Below, one piece after another: positions 11,548 to 24,700 of a stretch of DNA of 64,000 nucleotides. The notes under the pieces are model-generated. The model did no database searches. It was not told the origin of the DNA and worked only from the letters and a program-made list of their open reading frames with translations. Made by a program: the position numbers and the translations under genes. Source of the stretch: Ptiloglossa arizonensis (lineage: Eukaryota; Arthropoda; Insecta; Hymenoptera; Colletidae); contig NC_135053.1 of the NCBI RefSeq assembly GCF_051014685.1, forward strand, positions 1,240,001 to 1,304,000. The letters run 5' to 3'. Positions within the stretch are counted from its first letter, which is position 1. Each line of letters starts with the position of its first letter.

Positions 11548-14291
11548 CGAAGATATCGCTAACACGTTCTTATGGGACAGACTATAACTCGCGTTACGTT
11601 TACACCGACTGTCTCTAATGGACGGTGTATACAAGGTGTAACGGTATAACGCAAACATTGTACAGAACGCTCATAAATTCATGGTACCAAGTTTACGCGT
11701 TCGTTAGCATCGATCAAAGGAAACGAAAAAATGTTGGCAAACATCGATTCCCAAAACCAACGGGTTTCTAGTTTTAAACGAGTAGTCGTTAAGATAGAAT
11801 TTTGAATATTTTTGACGCAAAACACACTTTTTCCCACTATTTTGAAAAAAAGACGAAAAGCGATCGGATAAAAATATCAGTGCCTCTGTTCGTTCAATAC
11901 CAAAAGTTTCGGTTCTGTCGATGCTGGTTCAAAAATTAATTTTTTATTTTCCACGGTAACTTGCTTCCAACTAGGATTTTTGTAATTTATACTTTTGACG
12001 CGTAATATTTATATCGACCAATTTGACCAAAAGTTTCTACAGAAGCATTTTCAAACACTAGTGGGATTTCTAGATATCGTTACTTGTATTTGCATGGCGT
12101 GCTTTAAAAAATGACTCGACAATGTTGTCACACATGTGTGTATAACATAGCATGCAATACAAAAGTCCAAATTTTCAAAGTCGCGAATTTGTTAATTTAA
12201 TAATTCGTAATAGGAACGTTTCTGTACATATTATATTTTATCTATCTGAAAGCAAAAATTTGGCACCTTGCTTCATCGAGGCCTTTGCGAACTAAATAGG
12301 GTTCCTTTGTTTCTTGTAAATAATCCTAAATCAATTGTGAAACATCAAACTAATGGTTACACGAGCAAGATTTAATATCTTCAAAGACATACGAAGAGTC
12401 TTCTATAGAAAGAAACGCATAATTTTAATTTGGAAAATATATGAAAAATTTATGCTAGTAAATATTAGTATTTTAACCGTATTTGCTTATATATGTATGT
12501 ATGTTAAACAATAATTATTTGTGTCAATTCTAAACCCTCCTTGGTACAAATTTTACGTTTCGTGTTTTTATTATATAAGATTGATCGACATGATAGACAT
12601 CACGATTTGTGATTCGATTGATAAACCTCGGTTTATTTTTGCGGATTAAATATAAAAGAATATTTTTACTCGAGACTCCAAGATTATATTTTTATCGAAT
12701 AATCAACGGTAATTGGCATTTAAGATTCGTGTGTGGTCTCTACAATTCTACAATCTCTTTCTTCCAAAGACGATCAATATTCTCGTGCTTGAGTAACCGT
12801 TACTTTGATGTTTGAAATTTGTACACAAACATATAATAAATTGTGAACAAAGTTTATATTTCACAACTTTCAATTTATCGCATTATACAATAATTTGTTG
12901 TAATAAATAAAAACTTGTGGTGTATTGTTATCGTTCTGATACAAGAAGAGCAAAACTACGGACACTCGTTAAATTAATTGCCTCGAATCGTTCGAAGTAT
13001 TAAATGTTGCGAAGCATATTATACTTTTCAATGCTTTTAATTCCCTCTAACAGAGAATATATGACAGAAATATCTTCTGGCTGGGAAATAGTTAGTTCTC
13101 GAATTTGTCTTCGTTAATACCGTTTCATTGAGTTTGGTAAATACCGCACGCGTGTAAAGTTTGTACCACGAATTCGTGAACAGTCTGTTTAAGTTCCCCC
13201 TAACTTTTATGTCATTTGTACGTTTCATTATCATAAAAGCTCTCGTTTTTTCCTCTGAAAGCCTCCATTAAGTGAACTTTGTAAAACTCGGCATAATTAA
13301 AAGTCTGAGAGGGTAACATTCGGCGAGCAAATACGTTCCGGTTAAATTATCAAATTTTTGTTTTGTCGGCAAGGAAAGGGTTACAGTGAAGGACAGTTTC
13401 TTTCCTCGTCATTGCAAACGTTAATGACTTTGTGTTACATTTTATCGACATAATTTCGAGTAATATTTTTCCGTATCAATTATCCGAGTATATGGTAAAC
13501 GTTCGTAATAAAAAATACACTTCCAGCCCTACCATGTAGGTAACGATACTTTCTTGGATTATAAAGCGAAGTTTGAAGTGCCTAACCGTCTCTGTTTAGG
13601 TTTGGACCATTGTTTTTGTTTTTTGTAAATAATTCATTTTTTACCATTCGTTACTAACGGATTTAAAAAGGGGTCAATTTCGTCACGCTTGAATAAACAG
13701 TTCGACTCTTTTAAACGAGAAAAAGTTAATTTCCGGGGAACAATTAATTGTCTAAGAATATCTCGTGCCATGTATTATGGATTGTTTTCTTTTAACGAGG
13801 GATATGTCGTTATTTTCAATCTAAATTGACTTTCCATTTCTTTGTTTATTTTCAAAACCGAAATCATCGCCATTAAATTAGAAAATCTTTTTTAATAATG
13901 AATGAAATGAATGTTACGATCGGTTACCTACAGACAAATTTGGCCGCTTCGAAATTACATCAGAGTCGATTTAATGCAAAGTAGTTCTGGAACACATGTA
14001 ATTTGATCTGTTCACAGGAATATGATGACAAGTCTTCAAAATCCGAAGAAAATTATCACTTGTTTTAGTATAACATCACGCTTAGTGACTTACATATTGC
14101 GGAAACTTTACGAACAAGTATTTAACGCTATTAGAAGTGTTTATATAAATTTTGTCCAATATAATTTTTTTGTTTACTATATATATATATGTATATATAG
14201 TCGCATCAACTGCTAATAGTTATTAGGGACTAGTTCCAGCCCTCACTAGAGTTTATTTAGTAGTTTAATGCTTCGACCACTTTATTTGCTT
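11548..14291. other. AT-rich spacer, nothing recognised
   Basis: Short ORFs only, no motif, no convincing repeat. A polyadenylation-like AATAAA cluster lies near 12903. Confidence 0.5.
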
Positions 14292-14455
14292 TTAAAGAAA
14301 ATGTTCGAAATGGCCACTTGTCAACTTAAACGCGAAGCTCATAAACTCTCGAACATGTTGCAAAGCCTTGATACGCGCCTGGTGGCAAGCTTCTTCGATA
14401 TATTGACGCATTTCAACTTCTACGAAGATTTCATCTTGAGTTAATCGTAGGGAAC
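14292..14455 (-). pseudogene. C-terminal tail of an IS630/mariner-type transposase
   Basis: The minus strand reads LRLTQDEIFVEVEMRQYIEE, ACHQARIKALQHVREF and a terminal GHFEHFL before a stop at 14292. The pattern I..AC......L..V...F followed by a G.HFEHL ending is the usual C-terminus of a large insect family of DDE transposases (those with a DFFLWG motif upstream). The catalytic part is missing, so this is a truncated remnant. Family placement is from memory. Confidence 0.5.
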
Positions 14456-14533
14456 AATTTTTTAAAAATTATATTCAATAATTGCTTAAATAAGACACAA
14501 GGTTTTATTACATTATTAGAAATAGTACTTATA

Positions 14534-14558
14534 TACGTAGCTACTTACGCTACGTATT
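14534..14558. repeat. Perfect 9-bp hairpin
   Basis: ATACGTAGC and GCTACGTAT flank a 7-base loop. It sits between two transposon remnants and may be part of one. Confidence 0.6.
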
Positions 14559-14672
14559 TAGCAGCGTATCAATGTTTCGAATTAACAGTAGGATAAGAAT
14601 GTGTACGTACGTTTATATAAACATTTTTGCGAGTTTTGTTCTTAAATTGATTCTTGCAATACTGCCCATGTA

Positions 14673-14879
14673 TTAACCCTTAAGTAGGCGCGCGAAGTTC
14701 TAGTATACCTCTCACTGGAGCACGTAATGTGTTTTTGCTTGATATAGATTGGTTACTTTCTAATTGAATTGAAACGTATTGAATACATTGTTTACACGAC
14801 AATGGAGAAGAAAAAAAGAAATCGAGAGTTTGTTAGACCCCTTGTGTTACAGTTACGAGTTTGCTTACTGAAGGGTTAA
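14673..14879. mobile_element. piggyBac-like MITE (199 bp) with TTAA target duplication
   Basis: TTAA followed by CCCTTAAGTAGGC on the left is mirrored by CCCTTCAGTAAGC next to TTAA on the right (read on the minus strand). The 13-bp inverted repeats match at 11 positions, and the TTAA duplications lie exactly outside them at 14673-14676 and 14876-14879. TTAA duplication plus a CCC terminus is the signature of piggyBac-superfamily elements. There is no coding capacity. Confidence 0.7.
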
Positions 14880-17800
14880 AAGATATACTGTATTTTTTGC
14901 AATTAGGTTATTTATGGATTAGATTCTAGATTTCTAGTTCATGTAGTTCGTTTCGTGCGAGCGGCGAAAAGTAACACGAGATTTTTACATTAGCACTGTC
15001 AATATTCGATAACATACACGAATACACGTAAATAGATGGCTAGTTGGCTGGTATCGAAAGGATTGAAGGATTTCGATTCGTTTTACCGGTAATAACGCTT
15101 GCATAACCACGCGATGCCAATTGCCGGAAATATCGTGTTCGGAAAATGAAACTTTATTTGTACGTTTCTACGAATAACTATCAGGAAGTTTCATAGGAGA
15201 AATGTTCATCGTGACTACGTGACTTCGATCGAAAATTGCAAGCATTTATATACGATTCTGCCATCTTATATGCGCATATAAAATTATCCTAGTGAGTGGA
15301 GTAGGAAAATAGCGTCCGAGTTGAATCGAATCGTAATACCTAATTTCATTTGTTATTTAATCCGCGCATTACAGATTATCCGGATTTTTGTTTGAATTTT
15401 AATGTCGATTGTAAATTTTCTTTGGAATTGACATTTAACGTAATTGTCGTTATGTTATCAATATGACTGCGCGTGATTATTTTATGATGCTTTAGCGATG
15501 GTTTTGCATCGGGATGTAATTTATATCAATAATAAAATTGGGTGATGGATGTTTGTCCGTGGCAGCACCAATTAAAAACAATTCAACGTAAAGGTACGAA
15601 ATTTTACCGATATTTTTCAAAATGATTTGAATAGATCGCGATAAAGGTTCAATTTCAAACTTCCAATTACTTTCCGAGCAATTAATTAAAATGTCTAAAA
15701 TAACGTGCAAAATTGCACACATCCCCCGCTCGACTCTACATAATCATTGAGCCAAGTCTCTATAGGTACGTATTTCAAAAATGATTTATGTTATTCAAGT
15801 GTGGAAAATATTGCAGCGAATTGTAATAGTACAAAATAGGTAAATTTCCTCTGAAACTGATTACAGATTATAATCCCGTACTTTGTACGGATAATTTAGC
15901 TAGGTATATGTACACACGTTTTCAGCAGACCAGATTATAACAGATTACTTTGTTCACCTTGTTTCGAAGTCTAATCTATTGTAATTGAAATAAAATATTT
16001 TCAAAATCATTATGTTTCTATATTAATTCAAATTATGGAAGTTCTGTATCATTATTTTAATAACATGGTATTGTACTCTTCTATCTGCCCAGTGAAGTAA
16101 TTTATTCGAGATAAATAATACATTGAAATCTGATTGAAGTTTAAAATAAAAGTATTAAAGGTACTAATTGGTATAATGAACATCAAAGGTAATGCAAATT
16201 AAATAGTACAATAATATTAAAGAATTAAAGATAGCTTGAGAATTGTTCAATAATTTGTTCGATGATAAATTGCATATAATACTTTCAACTATTAAAATAT
16301 GACAAAATTATTACGTAAATAATTTCAAAGTATTAATATTGTTTCAATATTACGAGCATTTTAAAACATTAACGTCGTTTAAGTTTTAAACCATCATGTC
16401 AATGATGAAATTCTACTACGATGCTTCAGGGTTTAGAATGTCTGAACGTCCACTTATATTTCTATGGGAATTTTGAAGTGACGTTGAGCTTTGAGCGTGA
16501 ATGAATATATTCTATCTCAAAATGAAACGCGTATTTTTTACAACGGTGATTGTATAGTGTGTGTAAGTTATATTCAGCTTTTCCAAGTTATGTAATTTAA
16601 GTAATGAATCACTGCTTTACAATTTTCATTTTACCGTAATATAAATGTTAATATAAATCTTTGTATTATGTAAGACATGTAATTTGTATATAATTATTTT
16701 CGTGTAAATTATAACTGCATCTGAAAATAGTTTCTTCATATTTTTCGATAAATTGCAATAAAAATAGTAAGAGTAGTAATACTTTTCATTCTTTGTTATA
16801 CTAAATATAATAATGATGTACTCGTTAAAAGAACGCCTTTCCATTTCTCGGTTATTATAATTATTACGATCATTTTTTATGACAGAATGTGTTACCATAT
16901 ATTAAATTTTTTCAAGATTAAATGATTATTAGATTTCTAATATTAAATGAACTTGAGATTCAAAAACACAGAAATAAATACAATTAAAATATTATTTATT
17001 TTTTTCTTTTATAAATCATCATTTCTGATGATTTTATCATTTATACTTACTTATTATTTTTTTTTTTTTTAAATACAATGCTTTGGGGTATTAATTATAT
17101 ATTTCTTTATTTTTTAAATTAAAAAGCTACAAACTAATGTAAATATTTCGTGACTACGAAAGTTTGGGAAACGCTGACATGAGGATATAATTAACATACA
17201 CAAAGTCCCAAAGATATTATAAGAACGTGTGAATTTCCCATTATTTGGGTGTTTCGTTGAAACTCTATTATTACCTAACATTATACGTGCCTTCAAATTG
17301 TAAATAATATCTTTTAAAAAAATCACTTACATAACGTATGACAAAAATCAGATAGTATGTTATTTAAAAAAGAATTATTTTATCAGATGCGTTAACTTTA
17401 TGTAGTTCAGACATGTTAATTACAAAACTGTAGTGTATATTTGCATAATTAGGAACATCTAGCTTTTTAAACAATTAAAGGTATATTAGGTTGATGTATA
17501 TGAAAAATATGTTTTCCGTCAGATTAAAATTTACGATGCGATAAGGAAAACGAAACCATATTTGATTGTTGTGATTTAATGTTTTCTGCTACTTAGTGTA
17601 CATAATCAGAATTTTTAAGCGATATTTTGTAGATTTTAAATTGAACAGCAATCCTGTAGAAATTATAGAACGAATTAATTTTACATTTACAGAAATAAGA
17701 TATGTTAACGCAAGAAATGTTTAGCATTAATTTTTGAAATTTGAAACAAATAATGTGCCATTAAAAATTAAATTACCAATTAAATGTATTGAAACATTAA

Positions 17801-19190
17801 ATTAAATGCTGAGAAATTTTATGTAAAAAGAAGACAAGATTTAGTTAAATGACAGTTCCAATCATTTATTTATGATCAAACTATACGAAAGATAGGCAAT
17901 AGTAGTGAACGGTTGTTCATCTCTTAGTAAAGATTGGCAATTTAAAAGGATGGAGTTTGGGAGAATTCTATCAATTGATTGGCGTTCAAAAGCTTTAAGT
18001 AAATGAAGAAAATTATTTCATTACTTTGAGAAAGAGAAGGAAACAAATTCTATTTTGAAAAATTTTTGATAAAAAATAAATTTTATATGATGTACGAAAA
18101 CAATCAGGACAAGAGGCTGTTAGAGAAAAACATATTCTGGAACACGGAACACCACTACACTTGAAAAGAGTAGTGGTTACTGTTTATTGGTCGTAGACAA
18201 AACCAGATAGTAATTGAATATTTTTGTAATTGAATAATGAAGTACCCAAGAATAATAAATGTAATTATTAACAAGTAAATTATTACTGCGATTAAGTAGT
18301 AAATTAACCATGTTTGTAATTTGTAATTATTGATCAGTAATTTGTCATTATAAAATGTAAAATTATTTCAGTCTTTACTAGAAATAGTGATATGTATATA
18401 GAACGATAATAATGGGTCATAAAATCATAGGCAAAAATTTGTAAATAACAAATTGTACAAATCAAATTAATTTTATAAAGAACAATTTGTTTAAGTAAAC
18501 TTTAAACATACATTTCCTACAAATTATTTCGGATTTTGGTTAAAATTTCAATAACATAATAAATCAATTACACTTAAAAACGTAATCATTTTGTGATTAA
18601 TGATTAGTAAGATAACTGTGTTTGATAATTACATTCTTTCTAATTATTAATCAAAATAATTGGGTACACAGTAATCAACCTGCTGAACATTATGTAGAAC
18701 TTGTTGATTATATAAACTTTCAAAACCCCAAGTGTCAATTGTAGCAGAAACATATTTTAAACAAATTTTAAAAATACGTTCAAAACCAATTAACAGAATA
18801 ATAATTTCTCATAATAGAATCAACTTTGCTACACATTAACGCAAAATTTTGTCCATAAAGAATAACAATAGATAAAGTTATTAAATTATATTACAAAATT
18901 TAATCACATTCTGTTCATTCTTTTCATCTTTTGTTAGTCAATTTTTGTATCTTTAAGCATTTCGATCATTTTTCATAAAATAAAAAACTATTTCGAAACG
19001 ACGAACTTATGGAAGCAGAACTTTCGATTTGTAGTGAATCAGAATAACAAAGTTCGTTGATTACGGGGAAAAATACGAACGATCACATGAGACTATATTC
19101 ATTAAATATGTAAACTTTGAAAAAAGTTGTATGCTTTTGAAGTTTAATTGGAAAAACCATGTTCCATGTGCATCAAAGCAATAATTTTGA
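14880..19190. other. Very AT-rich spacer
   Basis: No gene recognised. It contains long runs rich in TAATTG/CAATTA words (about 18210-18670), a 16-bp palindrome TTATATGCGCATATAA at 15267-15282, and the 18151 hairpin. Confidence 0.5.
18151..18177. repeat. 12-bp inverted repeat with a 3-base loop
   Basis: ACCACTACACTT and AAGAGTAGTGGT pair at 11 of 12 positions around GAA. Too short for a microRNA precursor by itself. Confidence 0.6.
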
Positions 19191-19194
19191 GGGT

Positions 19195-19470
19195 CCGAAC
19201 GCGCCCTTTTTCAACTACATAGTACGCATGCGCGAGAAATACCCCGCGTTTATGACTGCGTGCGCACCGATGATCGACCAATAAGGAAGCCGGGTAGTAG
19301 AGGGTGCTTCGATCGATGCACTCGCCCTAGGAGCGTGCGCCAGTGGGCGACCGTTTACAACGCGATAAGTGTCGCGGCGCCCTTAACGATAGGTAAACCG
19401 AGGACGTCCTGGCACGTAGTATTTCGTTTTTCTGTTTCGTAGTGTTTTCAGTCGCGGATTTTGTTATACC
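19195..19470 (+). promoter_or_regulatory. CpG-rich candidate promoter
   Basis: A sharp GC- and CpG-rich island in AT-rich surroundings. It contains GCATGCGC at 19225-19232 (core of the NRF1/ewg site), a CCAAT box at 19278-19282, and an initiator-like TCAGTC at 19448-19453. These features and the ORF with donor just downstream fit a TATA-less insect promoter on the plus strand. Transcription itself is inferred. Confidence 0.45.
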
Positions 19471-19560
19471 AATTCGTTGCCTCGGCTAATTGTAAATCAT
19501 CGGTGTTTGTTACACTTTTTGTTTACGACGAGTAACCGTCAACGCGATTACGATGAAACA

Positions 19561-19662
19561 ATGAAGCAGGCGACCACGAGCAACGACAACTGTCAAGAAG
19601 ATGCCGGTAAACCACTTGCATACGGGAAATGCAGGCCAGCTGGAGAGTGTCGCATTCTAATC
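19561..19662 (+). CDS. Candidate first coding exon of an unidentified gene
   Basis: An ATG with A at -3 opens 34 codons (MKQATTSNDNCQEDAGKPLA, then YGKCRPAGECRILI) ending in phase 0 at a consensus gtgagt donor at 19663. A second possible donor (gtaaac) lies at 19606 in phase 1. A three-codon upstream ORF (ATG AAA CAA TGA, 19553-19564) overlaps the main ATG. I do not recognise the peptide, and no downstream exon could be tied to it with confidence. If real, the following intron is long. Confidence 0.35.
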
Positions 19663-20206
19663 GTGAGTAACATTGAATATCATTTGTCGGCCAAGGAAAC
19701 GTGGTCACGGGGACGTGCTTCGACTGGTGTCGAAGAGTTTCTTATAGAGGTCAGTTCAGTTTCTGTCATGATTAACCGACGAACAGAACGCGATGTTGTT
19801 CCGTGATTTGGTACGTATGTTTCGAGATTTATACGTTTGTAGTGAATGGAAAAGAATCGCTTTCTGTATTAGCTAGACAGTTTTAGAAGTCGAATTTCTT
19901 TATAACCTTGATTTATATTTCAATATCGTATTGTTCATATTTTTATCAGTGATATTCATCGGTTTACTTGAGAAATTGATTCCCTTTTGAAATTAATTAG
20001 GTTATGTACTACCTTTGATTTGAATTCAGTTTAAGGTCGATGATTTTGTTGCGATTTAAAATTGTCGGATGAATTGTCTCACATGAATTTCTAATTTAAT
20101 AGTACGTATGATAAAACGTACTTGTAGCGTAGAGATAAACAAAATAATAATTCTTAATAATACGTATATATAGAAATAAATATAAATATATACATATATA
20201 TATATA

Positions 20207-20225
20207 TATTTATTTGTTTATTTGT

Positions 20226-20256
<31 letters not shown>

Positions 20257-20259
20257 TTC
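20207..20259. repeat. (TTTA)n microsatellite
   Basis: About a dozen TTTA/TTTG tetramers directly following an AT dinucleotide run. Confidence 0.9.
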
Positions 20260-21123
20260 TTTGATCGAAATAAGATATAGTGTATTATTTTCATTTGTGA
20301 ATTTCTAATGAATTTGTAGTGAACCGTTATAATCCTATGGGACAGAAAGTAATTGATTTGTTAACGCATAGTAATTGAATATGTAATAGTTAATGACAAA
20401 CTTTTACGTCTAGATTGCGTGCAGTTGATTTAAACGCTAATTTTTAATTATGTTGCAATAGCGGAAGTTCTATTACCGTACGTGTGTTGCGCTTCATGAA
20501 TGACAAGTGTATTCAGGAGAAAATTTAATTCAATCGTGCGATCTTCATGACCTCGTGCATAATTATCAAGATAATTAGTTACGTACTTTCTAAACTTTTG
20601 TGAAACTTTTGTATCGTTCAATTACCTATTGGTTCATTCGTTTAATTTATACTTGAATTATATTTTGCATACACTTAAATCGAAAACATTGATAAATGGT
20701 TGGTAAATTTTTGGTGTATTATTTTTTCAATTTAAAATATTTCATTAGTAAATTAAACGTCACATAATACAACTGACACAGCATTTGCTTGAAATATGTT
20801 CTCGACTTCGGATCGATAATGAAGTTTTTTTAAGGTTCGGTATCGTTTAACGTTTTCGAGTCATCGCGTCCTCGCGATATATTGTTTTCAGTTATTATAA
20901 AAGCGCTATTTTATTATAATAAATGCGACTAAATATTTCCAGTCTTGCTATAATATTATAAAATTAAAAACATGTCTTGTATAAATTCGGAACATTTTTA
21001 GTTAAGTCTTTGAGTGCATAGTCGAACAAAAAAATGTTTTAAGGTTAATATACCAGATATTTTTTTATTTTACTTTGGGACTGAGCTTGGCGCGTACCAT
21101 TTGACAACGTATTATATTTTAGT

Positions 21124-21137
21124 CTGCCGGCCGGCAG
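21124..21137. repeat. 14-bp GC-only-core palindrome
   Basis: CTGCCGGCCGGCAG is a perfect palindrome, followed within 20 bases by GATCC and GGATC arms. It is unusual in such AT-rich DNA. Confidence 0.7.
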
Positions 21138-21202
21138 CCGACGTGATCCTTCTGAAGCGCGGGATCAGTCATTCGCTAATAAAAAATTCAATTTTTGTAT
21201 TC

Positions 21203-21220
21203 ATTATTATTATTATTATT
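21203..21220. repeat. (ATT)n microsatellite
   Basis: Six ATT units in a row. Confidence 0.85.
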
Positions 21221-21704
21221 AACAGAGAACCCTTAAGTATTTATTCATGAGAGTATTATTAACAGATTAATGGGGTTTTCCGGAAGAAATTGAATCTAAA
21301 CACTGTTTCGTTACGGTTTTTTAATATGCGTAATTTAAATAACTTTTGATTGCTGCAAATATAATACATATACATAATTGTAAACAGTCCAAAAGAGGTC
21401 GTGTTTGGACTCATTTTTGTCGGGAAAACTTTTCCAAACCAATGGTAATGCTTTTATAAAGGCATAATGAAAACTGTACGAATAAAAATTTTCAGCAATG
21501 CGCGTGGCTTATCGCTTTCATTCCGTGCACGTGCCTTATCGCTCTGGACTGCCAGCTACAGATAGGCCGGGACTCATTTGCTATTGCTCTGTCGCGTTCA
21601 TTCTTCGTCTATCTCATCCACTGTTTTCGTCAAACGGTAGGTGCGAAAATTCGTCTGAAACTGGAGGTAGAAATTCCTAAAAGATAAATGACGTTAAGCC
21701 TCGA

Positions 21705-21741
21705 AAGATGCTCACCGCCGGTTTTAAACCGCGAGCATCTT
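21705..21741. repeat. Near-palindromic 37-base hairpin
   Basis: AAGATGCTC and GAGCATCTT form perfect 9-bp arms. The interior contains a second palindrome, GGTTTTAAACC. It lies at the edge of a GC-rich spot (21490-21740). Confidence 0.65.
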
Positions 21742-24700
21742 CACAAGACATTTATATTTTGAAATAATTTTTACAGTATGAATAGTATGAGTAGTAGGCT
21801 GTTCAGTACTGATTACTTCATTTAAGTAAGTAGACTTTCAGTTATTTCTTTTTTAAATGAAAAATCATACTCTTTTCAATCTCGAAGTATTAAGCGTTTT
21901 AATGACACAACAGGTGCTTCAAATATATATTTCTGTCATAACAATATCATTTTTCTCGAAATTTAATTTTATATTAATTTTCGGCGCAATGACATGTGTA
22001 ATTTTACAATTGAAATGTTTCGTTCTCTGAAATTGGTTAATAAATCAGTTGTAATAAAAGTTATAAATATTCAGATAATGGAGATATTCTGTTTGTAATT
22101 TAATAAAAAAATGTTTTGTACTCATTGTAAAATTAAAATAACATGTTAGTTTGATTTTCATTTAAACGTTTTGAAATTAAATGAATCTGCAATAAAATTA
22201 TTATCAATTCAAATATACATGATTTGAGAAAAGCTTATTCGAAGTTTAAATGGCCATATTAAATTTATATCCTTTGTAATTTAACGCGGGATAAATGTTT
22301 TTAAAATCCATGGAGGTGAACGTATTTTATTGATCGTCACGAAATAAATGTTGTCGATTCGTTCAAAATGCTGTCTTTGGAATGTAAAGTTCTTTCATTC
22401 TCCTTTTGACACGCAATCGTTTCGTATTTGTTTACAGATTTTACGCGATATAACGATTCTTTAACGCGTTTGCAGTTAAGACAGAAATATTTCCATTTCA
22501 ACGTGGCACACGTTATACATGTTCCGTAGAGAAACTTTGCTTACAAATCCCAATTGATTACCGAGTTTCTGCGAACTTGCTTCTATGCTTATTGCTAGAA
22601 ATGCAAATGCATGTGATATTGTGATTTGTTGCTCATGAAAGTGCATCACTGTTCCGAATGAATGCAGACCGAGGCGTAAAATTCGTGGTGCAACCCAGAA
22701 GGAGCTGATTTCTCATTAAAAGTCGACTTTGGAAATTCGTCAAACGTAGGTGCATTTGACTAATGTCCTAACTAGCGTATCCTTTTGGACATCATAGTTT
22801 TTGTTTGCATTTATAAACGTGAATAGCCATAATATGGCAGATTTCACGATAGGTTTATTTAAGAACCTGTATTTCACGAACTACATAAAAAGCCATGACT
22901 CTGTTAAATTGTAACACACGAAGTGTCCGTCTATCAATTTAAGATAAAAGCACTTGGTCTTTCGAACAAAGCAAGTTTATCAATCAAAGTATTCATGGTT
23001 CGGATCTAGGCATTTTGCCAAAGAGTTGCAAAGCTTTGAACTTCATTTATAAAGTACTTTGGGGAAGATACTAAATCTTATAATGTCCTAAATCTTGAAA
23101 ACACGTTTATAGTCGTATATTGATGAAGAACATGCATTTAACATAAATTTTCGATTTAGAAAATGTATCTGACGGAAATAATGGAATTTGGTGAGAAGTA
23201 AAGTTTGAGGAGTATATTTAATAAACATTGAAGCATTTCACCCACGTGGCTATTGAATTTTGTTGTTGTCAAACTTGAAACGTAATTGCAGTTTTGTGTA
23301 TGATATTTTTGTTACTTCGTATAAAAAGAAAGATACGTATAAAACAAATGGTTAAAATTTGGGACAGTATTGGCTATTAATTAATTACATTTTTAATCTA
23401 ATCGATCAAATATATAATATTTTCTCGAATTTTAAATAGTGTCCGATTTCAATTGCAAATAAAAGAGAAATTCTTAATTATTAACTATTAGTTTTTAATT
23501 ACATCTATCTACAAAATGATCGACATTGACAATAATTTCTTAAAATTAAGATCAAAGTAAATTTCTAATTTCTTAAAATCAGACTCAATTGTTTAGTTAT
23601 TAATTGCAACATCGATTAATGAAAAATTAATTGTTACTGCTGCAAGTAATTCATTTTCACAATTACAATGGTTAATGGCTAGTGGTAATTAACAATTAAG
23701 AATTTCAATTGTAATAATTAGTTGTCAGTGTTTTTAACAACACTGCTTCGGAATTATATTCTAATTGTCATAAGGTTTAAAATGAGTCACATGTTCGCAA
23801 TTATCTATAATTACTTCACGACAAAATTTTCTAAAAACAATTTGATAAACAAATTCTTGGATATGACTTCATTCCATAGTAATGTGTGTTTCGTGACAAT
23901 ATTACATAGACTGTTGAGAAGTGTAATTGCGTATTCGACTATAATAATCTTTACGTTCTTAAAATTGATAGATCACTTGGAGTATTGTAAATTGTTACTC
24001 AAGCTAATAGTGTATATGTCTTTAGGTATATTGTCACCGTGCCTCCTTCATTTCTTAGAATTCAGAGATGGCTATCTTTGTCCGAACAGTTTCTGATCGA
24101 TGGATGTAGACACGAGGTTTTATCGCTTGTTCTTCCCTCTTTATCTTGTTACTTAACGTGGATAAAGAAAAGCGTAGCTGAAGTATTTAACGATGCCAAA
24201 ACACGAATATTAGAGCGTTATTTTATTTACAGCAATAAAGCAAGTGTTACAGTTGGACTAGTACTATCTGAGAGATAATTGTGCACTAGATACAGCCAAA
24301 TATAACACAAAGAATTGTATATTACATTTTTTGTTACTTAATTGTACTTAGTCAAAATCACACGCGTTATACATGAACTCTCGTTTTGATAAAATATAAG
24401 CAAGGAAGAAATAAAAATCTAAATTTCAGATTTATCGAGCGAACTCTGATAAATTAAATAAGAATAAAATGCGCGTGTTATTTTTCAAATTCATCCATCA
24501 AACTCCATAGACAGCCGTGTAATATGGTGAGCTCGTGCTGAACAAGAGTCCGCTTTTCACGTTTCTCACTGATTTAAAAAAGGTGAAAAAAATATATGTT
24601 TGGAAATTCCATTTTGTTGTTTCTACTGACGAATTATCAGCAAAACAAATTAGGCTGAACAAGAAATAGTTACTAAAAAAGTGTTTTTTTTTTTTTTTTT

